A stretch of 64,000 bases of DNA, taken from NCBI GenBank assembly GCA_020137815.1, contig CM035353.1:4464404-4528403 (forward strand), written 5' to 3'. Shown in pieces: positions 9,646 through 19,115 of the stretch. How positions within the stretch are numbered: the first letter of the stretch is position 1; each line of letters opens with the position of its first letter. Under the pieces are notes generated by a model. It made no database searches. It was not told the origin of the DNA and saw only the letters and a list, made by a program, of their open reading frames with translations. The position numbers and the translations under genes were made by a program. This DNA is from Hormiphora californensis (taxonomy: Eukaryota > Ctenophora > Tentaculata > Cydippida > Pleurobrachiidae).

Positions 9646-10187
9646 GGCTTAAAGTTTCAATCCCTCACAACGGTGGTGACCAGCTGTCATCTTCAACGAC
9701 TATATCTACTCCCACAACAGGCAGGAGTGAACCGATCCCGTTTATTCCTGTCCCCGAACCCTACCCGCAGATCCCTGTGATGTCCCCGGAGCCGATAGAG
9801 AAAGTACCTCCCCTGTGGTGCGATTGCTTGGAGCTCATACCGGAACTGGAGAAGATTACCTGGCGAGCTCTGGACACCAAACGGTTCTATGCTTGGCCCT
9901 TGATAGTCCGGCTAATCGACACTGTTTCAGAAGCCCGAACCAGCTGGGCCATGGAGCACTCTATGGATACGAGAGCTCATTGGCAGCATTTCATAAACTC
10001 GGATAGAAGGGAGATTCTGGTGAGGTTCCGAGAAAGCTCGTATCTGGCATATTTCCGGCTTTGGAGTACACAAAACATATCGTTCACCAAACTCGGAAAT
10101 GAACGTTGTGAAACGTGTGTAGAATGGGGTATCCACCTTGGCGAGGAGATTCAGATACCCAGCGGAGATGATGATGCGGATTCTTAG
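9612..10187 (+). CDS. Unassigned 191-codon frame starting within a LINE motif
   Basis: The first dozen residues are the reverse transcriptase motif A of the repeat above. From about 9657 the frame becomes a Ser/Thr/Pro-rich linker (PIPFIPVPEPYPQIP), then a globular-looking stretch with several Trp and Cys (LWCDCLELIPELEK, AHWQHFINSDRREIL, CETCVEWG), ending in an acidic tail (GDDDADS) and TAG. It is intact over 180 codons in a region of broken frames, which suggests recent or constrained coding. I do not recognise the family; a gag or ORF1-type protein is possible. Confidence 0.4.
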   Translation: MFLDIRGAFDNRLKVSIPHNGGDQLSSSTTISTPTTGRSEPIPFIPVPEPYPQIPVMSPEPIEKVPPLWCDCLELIPELEKITWRALDTKRFYAWPLIVRLIDTVSEARTSWAMEHSMDTRAHWQHFINSDRREILVRFRESSYLAYFRLWSTQNISFTKLGNERCETCVEWGIHLGEEIQIPSGDDDADS

Positions 10188-10418
10188 CCTACTAGTGCCC
10201 CACCCTCACTAGAATCAATCGCTCGGGAAGGGAAAGCAGTATAGTTAAAAAGTAATATTATCTTAGTAGTAAAACACAAGCTGTCCAGACCAACTCTGTT
10301 TGATGGGACCATGGGGGCTCCTGCCCGGGCGGAGACTTTACCGTCAAAAAGATTTGGATTCGTTTTGTAATTTTCAGCGAAACGACGGATGAAGGATATG
10401 TAATTTCAACTGACTTCT

Positions 10419-10910
10419 GTGGTCAGGTTCAGGACGGAGATGGAGGAAGCCAGACTACTTCCAAGCCCACACACGGAGGCCAAGAGAAGATGTTATGGCA
10501 ACATGGATCATAAGTTCCTAATATTCATCGAAGAGGGGGAAATGAAGGGCGCTGGAGCGAGGAAACCAGACAACGTTTGGGTAACAGAAGCAAAGCAAGA
10601 TGACGTGACAAACCGCCTCCGGTTCCTGGCACGAGAGTCGGACATCCGATCAAGGGTGGTGAAATCCTTGATTGCGTACCCAGCCAGGCCAGGACTGAAG
10701 GAAGCAAGCAGGACACTCCTGCAGAAGGAGGCTAGTCGGCTCAGACAGGAAATCGAACTGGGAGACGACGCCAGCATAATCAACCGATCATGGCTCGAAA
10801 ATAGAGGACGACACGGTGGGTTGTGCCTGGGCTCGCTACCACAGAGGACAGCCACCGACCACAGAGCGTCTAAAGTTGAGTGCAGTAGGAACTATACAGT
10901 ATACCAATGA
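10419..10910 (+). CDS. Unassigned 163-codon charged protein frame
   Basis: An open frame (GTG or an upstream exon start) rich in Arg, Glu and Lys: MEEARLLPSPHTEAKRRC, later LRFLARESDIRSRVVKSL and LLQKEASRLRQEIELGDD, which could be helical. No domain identified. It lies about 230 bases after the previous frame on the same strand and may belong to the same decayed element. A long minus-strand frame overlaps it and is treated as a shadow. Confidence 0.3.
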   Translation: MVRFRTEMEEARLLPSPHTEAKRRCYGNMDHKFLIFIEEGEMKGAGARKPDNVWVTEAKQDDVTNRLRFLARESDIRSRVVKSLIAYPARPGLKEASRTLLQKEASRLRQEIELGDDASIINRSWLENRGRHGGLCLGSLPQRTATDHRASKVECSRNYTVYQ

Positions 10911-10939
10911 TGGCCATTCAGAAGAGTATGCTAGCAAAG

Positions 10940-11277
10940 TCGTGCCTGAACCTCAGGCCACGGCTGCTTTCCTCCAAAGGAACGATTTATTTTAATTCGT
11001 ATTTTTTATCTCACCCGTATTTATACCCTACCCCGTTATTTTATATGAACATATAAAGCTCAGCTTGACATGCTTCTTCTCTGCCATAAACCGTTAGAAC
11101 AGGCAGATGGTTGGCTGAAAGTCTGTATATCAGAGTGTTTCTCGATATACGTGGTGCGTTATAACACATCAGTGAACTGAATTCGCTCGATGTGTGGGTA
11201 CACGGCTCTAATCTATGAGAGACGCTTAAGAGTGTGTAAGATAGTTAAATCACATTGTCCTAATTACATACCATTAC
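10940..11277. other. Repeat fragments, no gene
   Basis: Contains the GTGCCTGAACCTCAGG segment shared with E copy 4 (about 10943-10970) and the third LINE motif A remnant (11138-11165). Otherwise AT-rich. Confidence 0.4.
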
Positions 11278-11414
11278 TAGCTGAAGAAGGGGCACAACCC
11301 CGAAACGTTCGACCCAAACCACCGTATTTTGACTTTGTACTATGACTTCCCACGCCCCGGACGTGCATCCCCCTCCATACACAGTTATCATGCCATCCGC
11401 CTTTACAACTTAAT
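11278..11414 (+). repeat. Dispersed repeat with a ribozyme-like core
   Basis: Segment TATGACTTCCCACGCCCCGG and what follows to about 11414 recurs at 57345-57430. Just upstream is CTGAAGAAGGGGC ... CCCCGAAACG, which resembles the conserved core of hammerhead ribozymes (CUGANGA, stem, GAAA). Likely the 3' part of a retroelement. Confidence 0.45.
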
Positions 11415-11584
11415 ATGAAGTATGTAAGAGACGGCAGGACACTCAATGAGCACTATACTACAACGCGTTTATATTGTGTGAGAGAGAAAAAAGACCAGGA
11501 ATTAGCAGTAGTTAAATTGTTAACTAAATTCACCGACTACTATACATATGCAGGTCATCACGTGACCAAAACCTGGGCTCAATC
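11415..11584. other. Short open frame next to LTR A
   Basis: A frame from about 11415 to 11672 runs into the LTR and therefore is probably not a gene. The last four bases before the LTR, AATC (11581-11584), are its target duplication. Confidence 0.3.
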
Positions 11585-13243
11585 TGTGCAGACTCTGCTA
11601 CTGAGCTACTCTAGTGTTCTTAGTGACGTCAGGCGTGGAACGGAGTACGGTGTACCGTGCGTGAGTGCGTGAGAGGAGATGAGAGAGGAAAGCGAAGAGT
11701 TCTCTAAAATCGTTTTTGAAGAAAGTCTTGAGTGCCCTATAACCCAGTTCTTCTACTTTATACTTAGTTAAATCTTGTAGTCGTTTGATTTATAAAAACA
11801 ACCTAATAAATAACCTTGTTCATCCACTGACCACTCATATAATCATGACACACGGCGTGCCTGGTGAAATTTTAACACGACCTAGCATGCAACGGGAAAC
11901 CACCACTTGTACGTGGTAGCTGAGGGTCTACAGAATGGCGCTACGGTGCGGGAAAAAAAGTCCATGCCCTAAAATCGTTTTTTTTACTTTTATTTGATTT
12001 GGGTCAAAATTGGCTATATTAAACGTGGTCCCGAAAAATCCATAATGACTTAGCACACGAAATATGTCACCCCCACCTATTTTTGCACGTAGAATCGATT
12101 GCCGTTGAAGTGGAATCTCTAAAATGACTGTAAAATGGTCAAAAGTTGAATTTTTACAATTTTTTGGAGGTTTTTGGCCCCTAAACCATTGAAAACGTTG
12201 AGATAGGAATTTGAAACTAGTGCCAATCGTTAAAATGGTCATTTTTCTACCAAGAACCAAGTTTTCGTGTATATCCGATTTATGGTTAGATTTGGGAAAA
12301 TTGTTGAAATCTGCCAACTAGGAGAACCGTAACTTGATTTTCTTGTTTTTTGGATTTTGGCATTTTTGACAAACTTCTGATTGAAATGGTCAATCGGGAC
12401 CATGCTTAAGTTGTTTATGGAACAATTTTCGACTAAAATCCAAGATTTCATACCAATCCAATAACAGATCGTTGATTTATAGAAAATTTAAGTAGGCAAA
12501 ACGGTCAAAATGACAACTTTTCTTGCTTATTTTGACCGTTTTGCCTACTTAAATTTTCTATAAATCAACGATCTGTTATTGGATTGGTATGAAATCTTGG
12601 ATTTTAGTCGAAAATTGTCCCATAAACAACTTAAGCATGGTCCCGATTGACCATTTCAATCAGAAGTTTGTCAAAAATGCCAAAATCCAAAAAACAAGAA
12701 AATCAAGTTACGGTTCTCCTAGTTGGCAGATTTCAACAATTTTCCCAAATCTAACCATAAATCGGATATACACGAAAACTTGGTTCTTGGTAGAAAAATG
12801 ACCATTTTAACGATTGGCACTAGTTTCAAATTCCTATCTCAACGTTTTCAATGGTTTAGGGGCCAAAAACCTCCAAAAAATTGTAAAAATTCAACTTTTG
12901 ACCATTTTACAGTCATTTTAGAGATTCCACTTCAACGGCAATCGATTCTACGTGCAAAAATAGGTGGGGGTGACATATTTCGTGTGCTAAGTCATTATGG
13001 ATTTTTCGGGACCACGTTTAATATAGCCAATTTTGACCCAAATCAAATAAAAGTAAAAAAAAACGATTTTAGGGCATGGACTTTTTTTTCCCGCACCGTA
13101 GCGCCATTCTGTAGACCCTCAGCTACCACGTACAAGTGGTGGTTTCCCGTTGCATGCTAGGTCGTGTTAAAATTTCACCAGGCACGCCGTGGACAGACAA
13201 TGATGCGGTGCCGGTACTGGGAGACACAGGCCCAGGGGCCACA
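11585..13243 (+). mobile_element. Solo LTR, copy A, split by a foldback element
   Basis: The LTR begins TGTGCAGACTC and ends GGGGCCACA, the canonical TG...CA. It is flanked by AATC on both sides (11581-11584 and 13244-13247), a 4-bp target duplication. Removing the foldback (11851-13191) and one copy of its own GACA duplication leaves 314 bp, the same length as copy B at 31942-32255, and the two differ at very few positions (for example A/G near 11700). It contains a TTTATACTT box and an AATAAATAA signal. No internal retroelement DNA adjoins it, so it is a solo LTR. Family (Gypsy, BEL or other) cannot be assigned from the LTR alone. Confidence 0.85.
11851..13191. mobile_element. Foldback (palindromic) transposable element, 1.34 kb
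   Basis: Two arms of about 661-663 bp are near-perfect inverted copies (11851-12511 and 12529-13191) around a 17-base spacer. Outer ends are CACGGCGTGCCTGG and its complement. GACA stands at both edges (11847-11850 and 13192-13195), and the uninterrupted LTR B (near 32205) shows one GACA at that site, proving an insertion with a 4-bp duplication. Identical frames on opposite strands are just the palindrome read twice. No transposase is encoded, so it is non-autonomous. Confidence 0.9.
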
Positions 13244-13247
13244 AATC

Positions 13248-13736
13248 GTAACGGATAGAACATCTCTCGGTTCTTAAAGACAACCTAAAATCCTCGAATC
13301 ACGTAATATGCCACATCGTCCCTCTGGTCCAACTATATCCTCAGAATATTCCTACATGACACCTCCTAAGTTACTTAATCGCTAACAGAGGGAACCTAGG
13401 GTGCTTACTGCTTTCTTTTCAATCGAGGTCTAATCGCCTCCCCGCCATATTCTCCAGCCTAACTAGTCAATCCCTCGGGTGAAGCAAGCAATTCAGGTTC
13501 AGTTGAGAATCCCTCACTAGGATCATAATTATTATCAATCAGGAAGAGGGAACAGTATAATCAGAAAGTATAACATAGTAAATTAATCCCAAATTAATAG
13601 TATCTTAGCAAGTTATGTAGTAAGCAGTTAATTAAGAAGACAATAACATTTAATTAATACTATTCTAGATTCACAGACGGGTCCATTAAACTATGTTTTG
13701 CCTGGTTACTTAATTAACCCCTGTTTAGTTCTGACC
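13248..13736. repeat. Dispersed repeat P, copy 1
   Basis: 13455-13720 (from CAGCCTAACTAGTCAATCCC through AGCAGTTAATTAAGAAGAC) is repeated at 14405-14625 with small indels. Both copies lead to a RING start within about 120 bases. Confidence 0.6.
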
Positions 13737-13810
13737 ATGGACCTAGACATCCTGATTCCTGAAAGACATTCTAAAGTGCCCCGTTTGTTTTGAGCCTCCT
13801 CTTCGATATT
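13737..13810 (+). pseudogene. RING-domain start fragment
   Basis: ATGGACCTAGAC start followed, after a one-frame shift, by LKCPVCFEPPL and a stop. It matches the first Cys pair of the other RING copies. Nothing of the remaining RING follows. Confidence 0.4.
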
Positions 13811-13882
13811 GAACGGGAGGAATAATATAATTGGTTACTTTAAATTCATAAAACTTTATCTGCTCAATAGTTATATAATATC

Positions 13883-14413
13883 GTGATACATTCATCACAA
13901 GGGGAAGTCGAGGACAGAATAACTCTATCCCTGCAGATGGCACAGGAGATGTTTGTCATCGGTGGAACTGGGTTACCCGAAGTAGTTGGCAGAGCAAGCC
14001 TGTCCACCCAGGGTGCTACAGCGGACCTCCAGAGGAAGAAGCTACTGATGATGGTTCAAACGCCTACAAGTTTTGGAGCTTGGATCATATGGCTGCAGAA
14101 GCGCCGTATGTAATATGCAATACCATGTATGTAAACTCAATATGTAATAATACCAGTACGATAATATAATCACTGAGTGGCATGGAGAGATACTGTTCTT
14201 GTTGACTTGTTACTCTCCAGAATTCGAAGGAGCAATTCACCATGCTGGATCAGTTGGCCGGGATTTTTGCATGTCTCAATCCTGGGTCTGCACTGGATGA
14301 AAGATAATAACATGCTTACTGCATTCAGGAGTTTTTTCGAATCAGTAAACAACCAATGGGCAAAAGGACTTGTTCCGGATTTTCACCTGACGATTGACGA
14401 TTGTCCAGCCTAA
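13883..14413 (+). other. Two unassigned short frames
   Basis: Frames 13883-14113 (ends WLQKRRM) and 14177-14413 (PGFLHVSILGLHWMKDNNML) are open but not recognised. The second runs into repeat P copy 2. Low support for either as a gene. Confidence 0.2.
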
Positions 14414-14625
14414 CTAGCCAATCCCTTATTGTGCTCGGGTGAAGCAAGCAATTCAGGTTCAGTTGAGAAACCCCCACGTAGGATCATTATTATTAATCAG
14501 GAAGAGTGAACAATATAATAATAAAGTATTACATAGTAAATTAATAGTTTCTTAGAAGTTATGTATAGTAGGCAGTTAATTAAGAAGACAGTAACAATAA
14601 ATTAATAGTGGTCATGCTTCATTTT
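14405..14625. repeat. Dispersed repeat P, copy 2
   Basis: Copy of 13455-13720. It ends about 15 bases before the RING start at 14640, so the repeat and the RING fragment may have spread together. Confidence 0.6.
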
Positions 14626-14639
14626 CTTCGTCGTAAACC

Positions 14640-15040
14640 ATGGAGGCCGTGTTATTGGAGAGACTGGTATGCCCGGTGTGTCGCGAAGTGATCACGCAGG
14701 ATCATGAGCTGACTTGTGCCACATAACGTAATTTGATTTGAAGAGATGGAGGAGATTCTATTGGAGCGCCTGACTTGCCCCGTCTGCCGGGAAGTCACGG
14801 TGACGGATCTGAAAACTTGTCAGAACGCGGGCACGTAACATGCCGTCCTTGTATCATCAGAGGAGCCCTAGCCAGATGACCGCGGTTTGTCGTGGTCCGT
14901 GGGCCACGGTAAAACATCTCATCCTAGAGGAGGTTGCCTCACTATTGGTCATACCGGAAGAGGAGCAAACCCCCAGATGCCCGGAATGTCATCTGGAATT
15001 CTATTATTTAACTATGATTGTAGAGTGTTATGCTATTTGA
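14640..15040 (+). pseudogene. Tandem RING fragments (two starts, broken)
   Basis: Two similar starts lie 106 bases apart: 14640 (MEAVLLERLVCPVCREV, stop at 14724) and 14746 (MEEILLERLTCPVCREV). After the second, RING residues continue with frame changes: RGHVTCRPC, then CRGPWATVKHLILEEVASLL and a further C-P-E-C. The order C-x2-C, C-x-H-x2-C-x2-C, C-x2-C is that of a RING finger of the SIAH-like type seen at 2191 and 47235. Frameshifts and stops show that both copies are non-functional. Tandem first exons suggest a local duplication before decay. Confidence 0.55.
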
Positions 15041-15119
15041 TCGATTTAAAATCACATTGGGAAATTAGAGAACACCACGTGAGCAAAACGGCACATAACC
15101 GTTAGATGATATCGATAAC

Positions 15120-15483
15120 ATGGGGAAATTTGGGCTCACCGTGAGCAAAGCTACAGTATCTAGAAAGTTCGGATCCAGCACGGCATCACAACAGATTATC
15201 AGGGCCGAATTCAACAAGCCGGAAATAGAATACGAAACTCTATTAAAGATACCATTTCTGTACACCGGTATAACCACACGAGAGAAAGATAATCGCATAT
15301 TTCTCAAAGAGGATGCCCAATCACAATTAGAGACCTTGGAGTCAGTCCAAGCTAGAGTTTGAGGGGATGGCCACTGAACTCTTTAGGATGGACTTGGCCA
15401 CCGAACTATTTAGGAAATCAGTAATTGGCAATAATAATACAGGTGGAACAGTTGAGGCATATATCAATACCCCTGCCGCGTAA
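15120..15483 (+). CDS. Unassigned protein, one frameshift
   Basis: ATG at 15120 opens 80 codons (MGKFGLTVSKATVSRKFG ... ESVQARV, TGA). The coding signal appears to continue in another frame from 15358 (FEGMATELFRMDL, then a near repeat ATELFRK) to TAA at 15481. The internal duplication ATELFR-x3-ATELFR is visible in DNA as GCCACTGAACTC/GCCACCGAACTA. No family recognised. Confidence 0.3.
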
Positions 15484-15569
15484 CAAAGTATAGTAAAATT
15501 AGTATGATAAGTTAGGAAGAGAATAAGGAATTGTAGTAATTAAACAAGACAGTAATCTCCTGGTGACAC

Positions 15570-15710
15570 ACTCAATTGGATGCAAACGTAGCTAAACGTA
15601 GGAAAACTCAGTCACAGAGGGAACAGCTTGTGTTTGAGCGGGAGAAAAGGACCCTTCCTGTCCAGTCTTTGGGAGGCAGCTTCCTCGCCAATAGGAAAAT
15701 CACAAGATAA
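15570..15710 (+). other. Basic open stretch
   Basis: Reads D-A-N-V-A-K-R-R-K then QREQLVFEREKRTLP and stops at TAA 15707. No ATG. Might be an exon of the neighbouring frames (15120-16355 are all forward). Unassigned. Confidence 0.2.
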
Positions 15711-15935
15711 TCTTGGGGAGGCACAGGACGATTGGACACTGGATGGCCCTCCTATCTAGAATAGAATTTTGAACAAAATAGCCCCCTACATTCAGCGAAC
15801 ACAGAGACTCTGGGATGTCCATCGTCTGGAATAGAAGACAATCAATACCACTGAGATATTAGAGGCGATAAATCAAAGAGAATATGGCCAAGGTCTTGCT
15901 GACGACCTCTCATTAGAGGATCCTCACCTGAAGAC

Positions 15936-16355
15936 TTGAGAACCCGGACCCAAAATTTCATCAACCTAGCAGAACAATGGTGTGACAAAAACGGCAATTG
16001 GAACTCAGTGCAGGAAAATCAGCGATTGTTATATTCACACACAAACACAGGTTTTCCCTTAGCTCCCCTACTGCAGTGGAATATTAACACAATGGAGTTC
16101 CTAGAATCAACTAATCAGAGAGAATTGCTAGATGTTTGGCAAAGAAATTGCAGCAGTACACGAATGATAATTATCTTTTGTATAGTGTTTACAGTACAGA
16201 TTGGTATAATAAATTTGTTTTCATTACCTATTTCAGTTATGAACAAACATCAACTGTGTACAATACACGGCGAAGCAGTAACAATGGTGGCAGACCACAA
16301 TAAAAGAGACACGAAAGGTTCATATCTGACCTTTCTGGTAGGGGGGTCCTTATAA
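15936..16355 (+). CDS. Unassigned frame, possibly containing an intron
   Basis: An open frame of 139 codons. The middle (about 16155-16235) is T-rich, starts with GTACAC and ends TACCTATTTCAG, so it could be an intron; splicing it would join NLAEQWCDKNGNWNSV ... LLDVWQRNCS to MNKHQLCTIHGEA in frame. The hydrophobic stretch IIIFCIVFTVQIGIINLF would then be intronic and not a membrane segment. Family not recognised. Confidence 0.3.
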   Translation: MRTRTQNFINLAEQWCDKNGNWNSVQENQRLLYSHTNTGFPLAPLLQWNINTMEFLESTNQRELLDVWQRNCSSTRMIIIFCIVFTVQIGIINLFSLPISVMNKHQLCTIHGEAVTMVADHNKRDTKGSYLTFLVGGSL

Positions 16356-16359
16356 AAAA

Positions 16360-16780
16360 GTGTTATTATTTATAGTTTGGTTCTTTTTGTAGGCTGATCA
16401 ATCAGCAAAAAACGTTAAGAGAGTGCCTAGTAGAGCAGCTATAATCAATCCGGTAATACTTGCTCGCCAAGGCCTAGCTTTCCGAATGTACCCTAAGTAC
16501 ACATGATTAACACATTAACATGCCCCCCACTGGTCCAATAATTTATCAATTTACCAAGTGGTCCCCGTGGTCTCTGATGGAAACGGCCCTGTCTGGCAGC
16601 CCCCTCAACCTTCTTGATGAGATGATCCATGTAGGATATCTCGACTCTCTTGGTTCGTCTCAAGGTCGTCACTAAAGGGTGGTGGTTATTACAATACTCT
16701 CACTATCACTATAGCTCGTATAATATAATTGGTTCGTATAATATAATTGGTTACCTTAAATTTATAAAACTAAATCAATT
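16360..16780. other. No gene seen
   Basis: AT-rich. A TATAATATAATTGGTTACCTTAAATT segment near 16735-16775 is repeated near 20020-20050. Confidence 0.35.
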
Positions 16781-17014
16781 AAAGGTCCCCCCAAACTACT
16801 ATGTCCCTTGCTGCGCGCGACCGGATTTTAGACGGCCATAGCTCCACCCCCTGATAAGATAGAGACTTGAAATTTGTTTTGTAGGGAGATCATATCGAGT
16901 TCTTCGTACAAAACAAATTTCAAGTCTCTATCTCAACAGGGAGTGGAGTTATGACCGTGGGAAATTTCACAAAACCCGAGTGAGGGACATAGTAGTTTGG
17001 AGTGTACTTTAGGG
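16781..17014. mobile_element. Palindromic MITE
   Basis: The 18-bp repeat CCAAACTACTATGTCCCT (from 16791) is matched inversely ending at about 17000. A second inverted pair around AGACTTGAAATTTGTTTTGTA lies near the centre (16861-16883 with 16908-16931). Outer edges TTAAAGG / ACTTTAG extend the inverted repeat imperfectly. No coding capacity. Confidence 0.65.
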
Positions 17015-17044
17015 GAAGACGAAGATATAGTAACTCTGATCTTT

Positions 17045-17510
17045 CTAAGCACGCTCGATTGAAAGATATTATGACGAATTGGATAATAACATGAGAAGAA
17101 GAGCTGATTTATGATCTCTACAGGAAAGGAGACTGTGCCACGCTCCACCCATTGATGGTTTCAGTGCTAGACTTGCCACCAGCATTAATGGGAGTCGCAC
17201 ATCATGGTTCCATTCTATTTTATCAAAACAACAGACAGCTTTATGATCCGCTCCTTAAGATCTTTATTGAAGAAATGAATATTTTAAGCTCTATGGGACT
17301 TGTCTGGGAGGCGTGGGGGAAGTCATGGAGGACTGTAGCAAAACATCGCCTGCGATGCACCAATGAAAGCGAAAATTCTGTGCATTAAAGGGCACGCTGG
17401 CTGCAACAGCTGCCCTAACTGCAACATAGTTGGGAAAATGTTCGACAATCGAACTGTGTTTCCTGCTGATCAAGCTCTTAACGTGATGGTAGAGCGAGAA
17501 CTTTAAGACG
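17045..17510 (+). pseudogene. CACTA/EnSpm-like transposase fragment
   Basis: The frame at 17152-17388 (NRQLYDPLLKIFIEEMN) passes by a shift near 17340 into CDAPMKAKILCIKGHAGC, then CPNCNIVGK and DNRTVFP, ending at TAA 17503. In animal transposases related to plant Transposase_21 I recall the order: a helix with F-x2-E-x2-L, then C-D-A-P-A-R, then K-x-H-x-G with a C-x2-C zinc pair and V-x-F-P. The order here is the same. That enzyme cuts and joins transposon ends. The copy is short and frameshifted, so dead. A partial nucleotide copy of its upstream part (GCACGCTCG, AATAACATGAGA) is at 20078-20150. Confidence 0.5.
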
Positions 17511-17514
17511 CTGG

Positions 17515-17941
17515 TCAGTGAAGAGATAACCTGGAAAATTGCAGGAAATAATCAAGAAATGCATACCACAACAAGGTAGGAACCGAATTGTCTAACAACT
17601 TCTTTACTATCCCACCCAACAGAGAGAGAATTTAGAGGACCGCTGAGGCACACGTATAAAGGAATCCTTCAGGAAGATATGATAAGAAACAGTAATTAGT
17701 AACATGATACATAATTGTGTGAAAAGGATAGTAGATTTTAGTAGTAGCTGGTGGAAATGATCACAGCCGACAGGATTATGAAATGGACGAGGAGATAGGA
17801 GATACGAGAGTGATGGAATTGGAATATCCACTATATATCCATCAGCTACTTTCACTTTCATAATCGAGAAGAAAGTGAAAGTAAATCATACTGCAAAACA
17901 CCAATATTCCAACAACTATAGGGGCTACCCCTCTCACCAGG
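17515..17941. other. No gene; repeat Q copy 1
   Basis: 17785-17862 (GAGATACGAGAGTGATGG through CTACTTTCACTTTCAT) is repeated at 20483-20555. Otherwise unassigned. Confidence 0.5.
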
Positions 17942-18175
17942 ATGCAGACAGCCCTTCTGGCGATGCAACTAATGGACCAAATTTATCTCCCTTATGTGGC
18001 TACACAATCACTTTCTAAACATATAGGGCTTGAGATTTCTGATAAACCGGGAAAGGACGTTGGCTCACCGTATCAACTACCTACCACTTCCACACTTCCA
18101 ACATCTGGCGACTCCGATCGGGTCCAAAGTGCACCCTTGCGATATAGATACACTCAAGTTCACCCAATTGTTTAA
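17942..18175 (+). CDS. Unassigned 77-codon frame
   Basis: ATG to TAA, MQTALLAMQLMDQIYLPYV then a Ser/Thr/Pro-rich tail. No motif recognised; could be an exon fragment. Confidence 0.2.
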   Translation: MQTALLAMQLMDQIYLPYVATQSLSKHIGLEISDKPGKDVGSPYQLPTTSTLPTSGDSDRVQSAPLRYRYTQVHPIV

Positions 18176-18264
18176 TACGTGAATATCATACCTATAAATT
18201 AAATCAATTTGTTATCCTGTTTCAATGTTCATATATGACATAGGGCCACCTGAAGAAATAAAGC

Positions 18265-18350
18265 GGGAGTCCCGTAATGAGAGGATCAGTCACACGGGAT
18301 GACAGGAAGACCAAGCCACAGATCATCAAAGTGTATGATTTTAGGAACGG
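18265..18350 (+). pseudogene. piggyBac-like transposase C-terminal fragment, copy 1
   Basis: Reads PVMRGSVTRDDRKTKPQIIK then VYDF, matching 19880-19960 at nucleotide level. The K-G-G block is lost. Confidence 0.4.
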
Positions 18351-18359
18351 ATGTATTTT

Positions 18360-18985
18360 AGGAACGGCCAACGGGTAGCCAAGTACTCCACCAAACCGAA
18401 GTGTAACCGCTGGATCTTGAATCTTGATGGCGTTCTATTTCCTCCTTGACACATGCCGGGTAAACGCCCAAACCATCTGGGCGATGAACAATGGGAAATG
18501 TTGGGTTAATCAGAGGGAGGATAAGGAGCCACAGAGAAATCAGCGACAGGTCAGCGAGAGAAAGATCAATAACTAGGATGTTCTTCAGAATTGTGGACCC
18601 TCTGTTGGAATACCTTGCCCCGGGAACGCCAGTCATGGTAACCTGCACGGGTCTACGAGATGGACTGATTGGCTTAATTTTGTTGACACAGGAGGATATT
18701 TAACTCCTTGGGGACGATCGGGTCACAGGTGACCCAGTACTTTGAACCCATTTAGCGTCTTTATAAATCATGTTTGAAATATGTTTAAAAATATCGAGCG
18801 TATGCACGCTCCGGGGGTGGGTGTTGGTCAGTATTTGCTCAGCATATGCACGCTGGACACTGACCAAGCCCAACAAACCCATACTGTGTCAATGAATACC
18901 GGTAATACACTGTTTAAAATTTTAATTCTTTGAAGTGTGTACTGTGTGAGATCTTTGAAGACCAGCGGTGATACAGTGATTTAGA
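18360..18985. other. No recognised gene
   Basis: Contains an imperfect repeat of TATGCACGCTCC / TATGCACGCTGG (18801 and 18846). A 70-codon frame at 18491-18703 is unassigned. Confidence 0.3.
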
Positions 18986-18989
18986 GATT

Positions 18990-19115
18990 CCCTAAAAATG
19001 CAGCATAATATTGCACTGAACTTCGCAGGACGGACGCTGATCTATCTAATGGAAGTATACGAAGTGGCAACAGATAAAATGCAGAATATGCAGACTTTGA
19101 ACACCGGATAACATT
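18990..19115 (+). repeat. Coding-fragment family N, copy 1
   Basis: Bases around ATGCAGCATAATATTGCACTGAACTTCGCAGG belong to a four-copy family (also 19385-19545, 20815-20975, 21600-21715). In the better copies it reads ENATQYCTELRRT then GIPFYEVVTADKMM. Confidence 0.55.

Noticed and set aside
10508-10855. Minus-strand frame of 115 codons opposite 10419-10910
   Set aside because: Ser/Cys/Arg-rich composition typical of the complement of a charged plus-strand frame; no start context.
12520-12520. Palindrome as an assembly inversion artefact
   Set aside because: The GACA duplication together with the empty site in LTR B supports a real insertion, although a long-read check remains desirable.
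11928-13160. Identical proteins of over 110 residues encoded on opposite strands
   Set aside because: They are the two arms of one palindrome; identical frames follow from the inverted repeat, and the AT-rich translation has no domain features.
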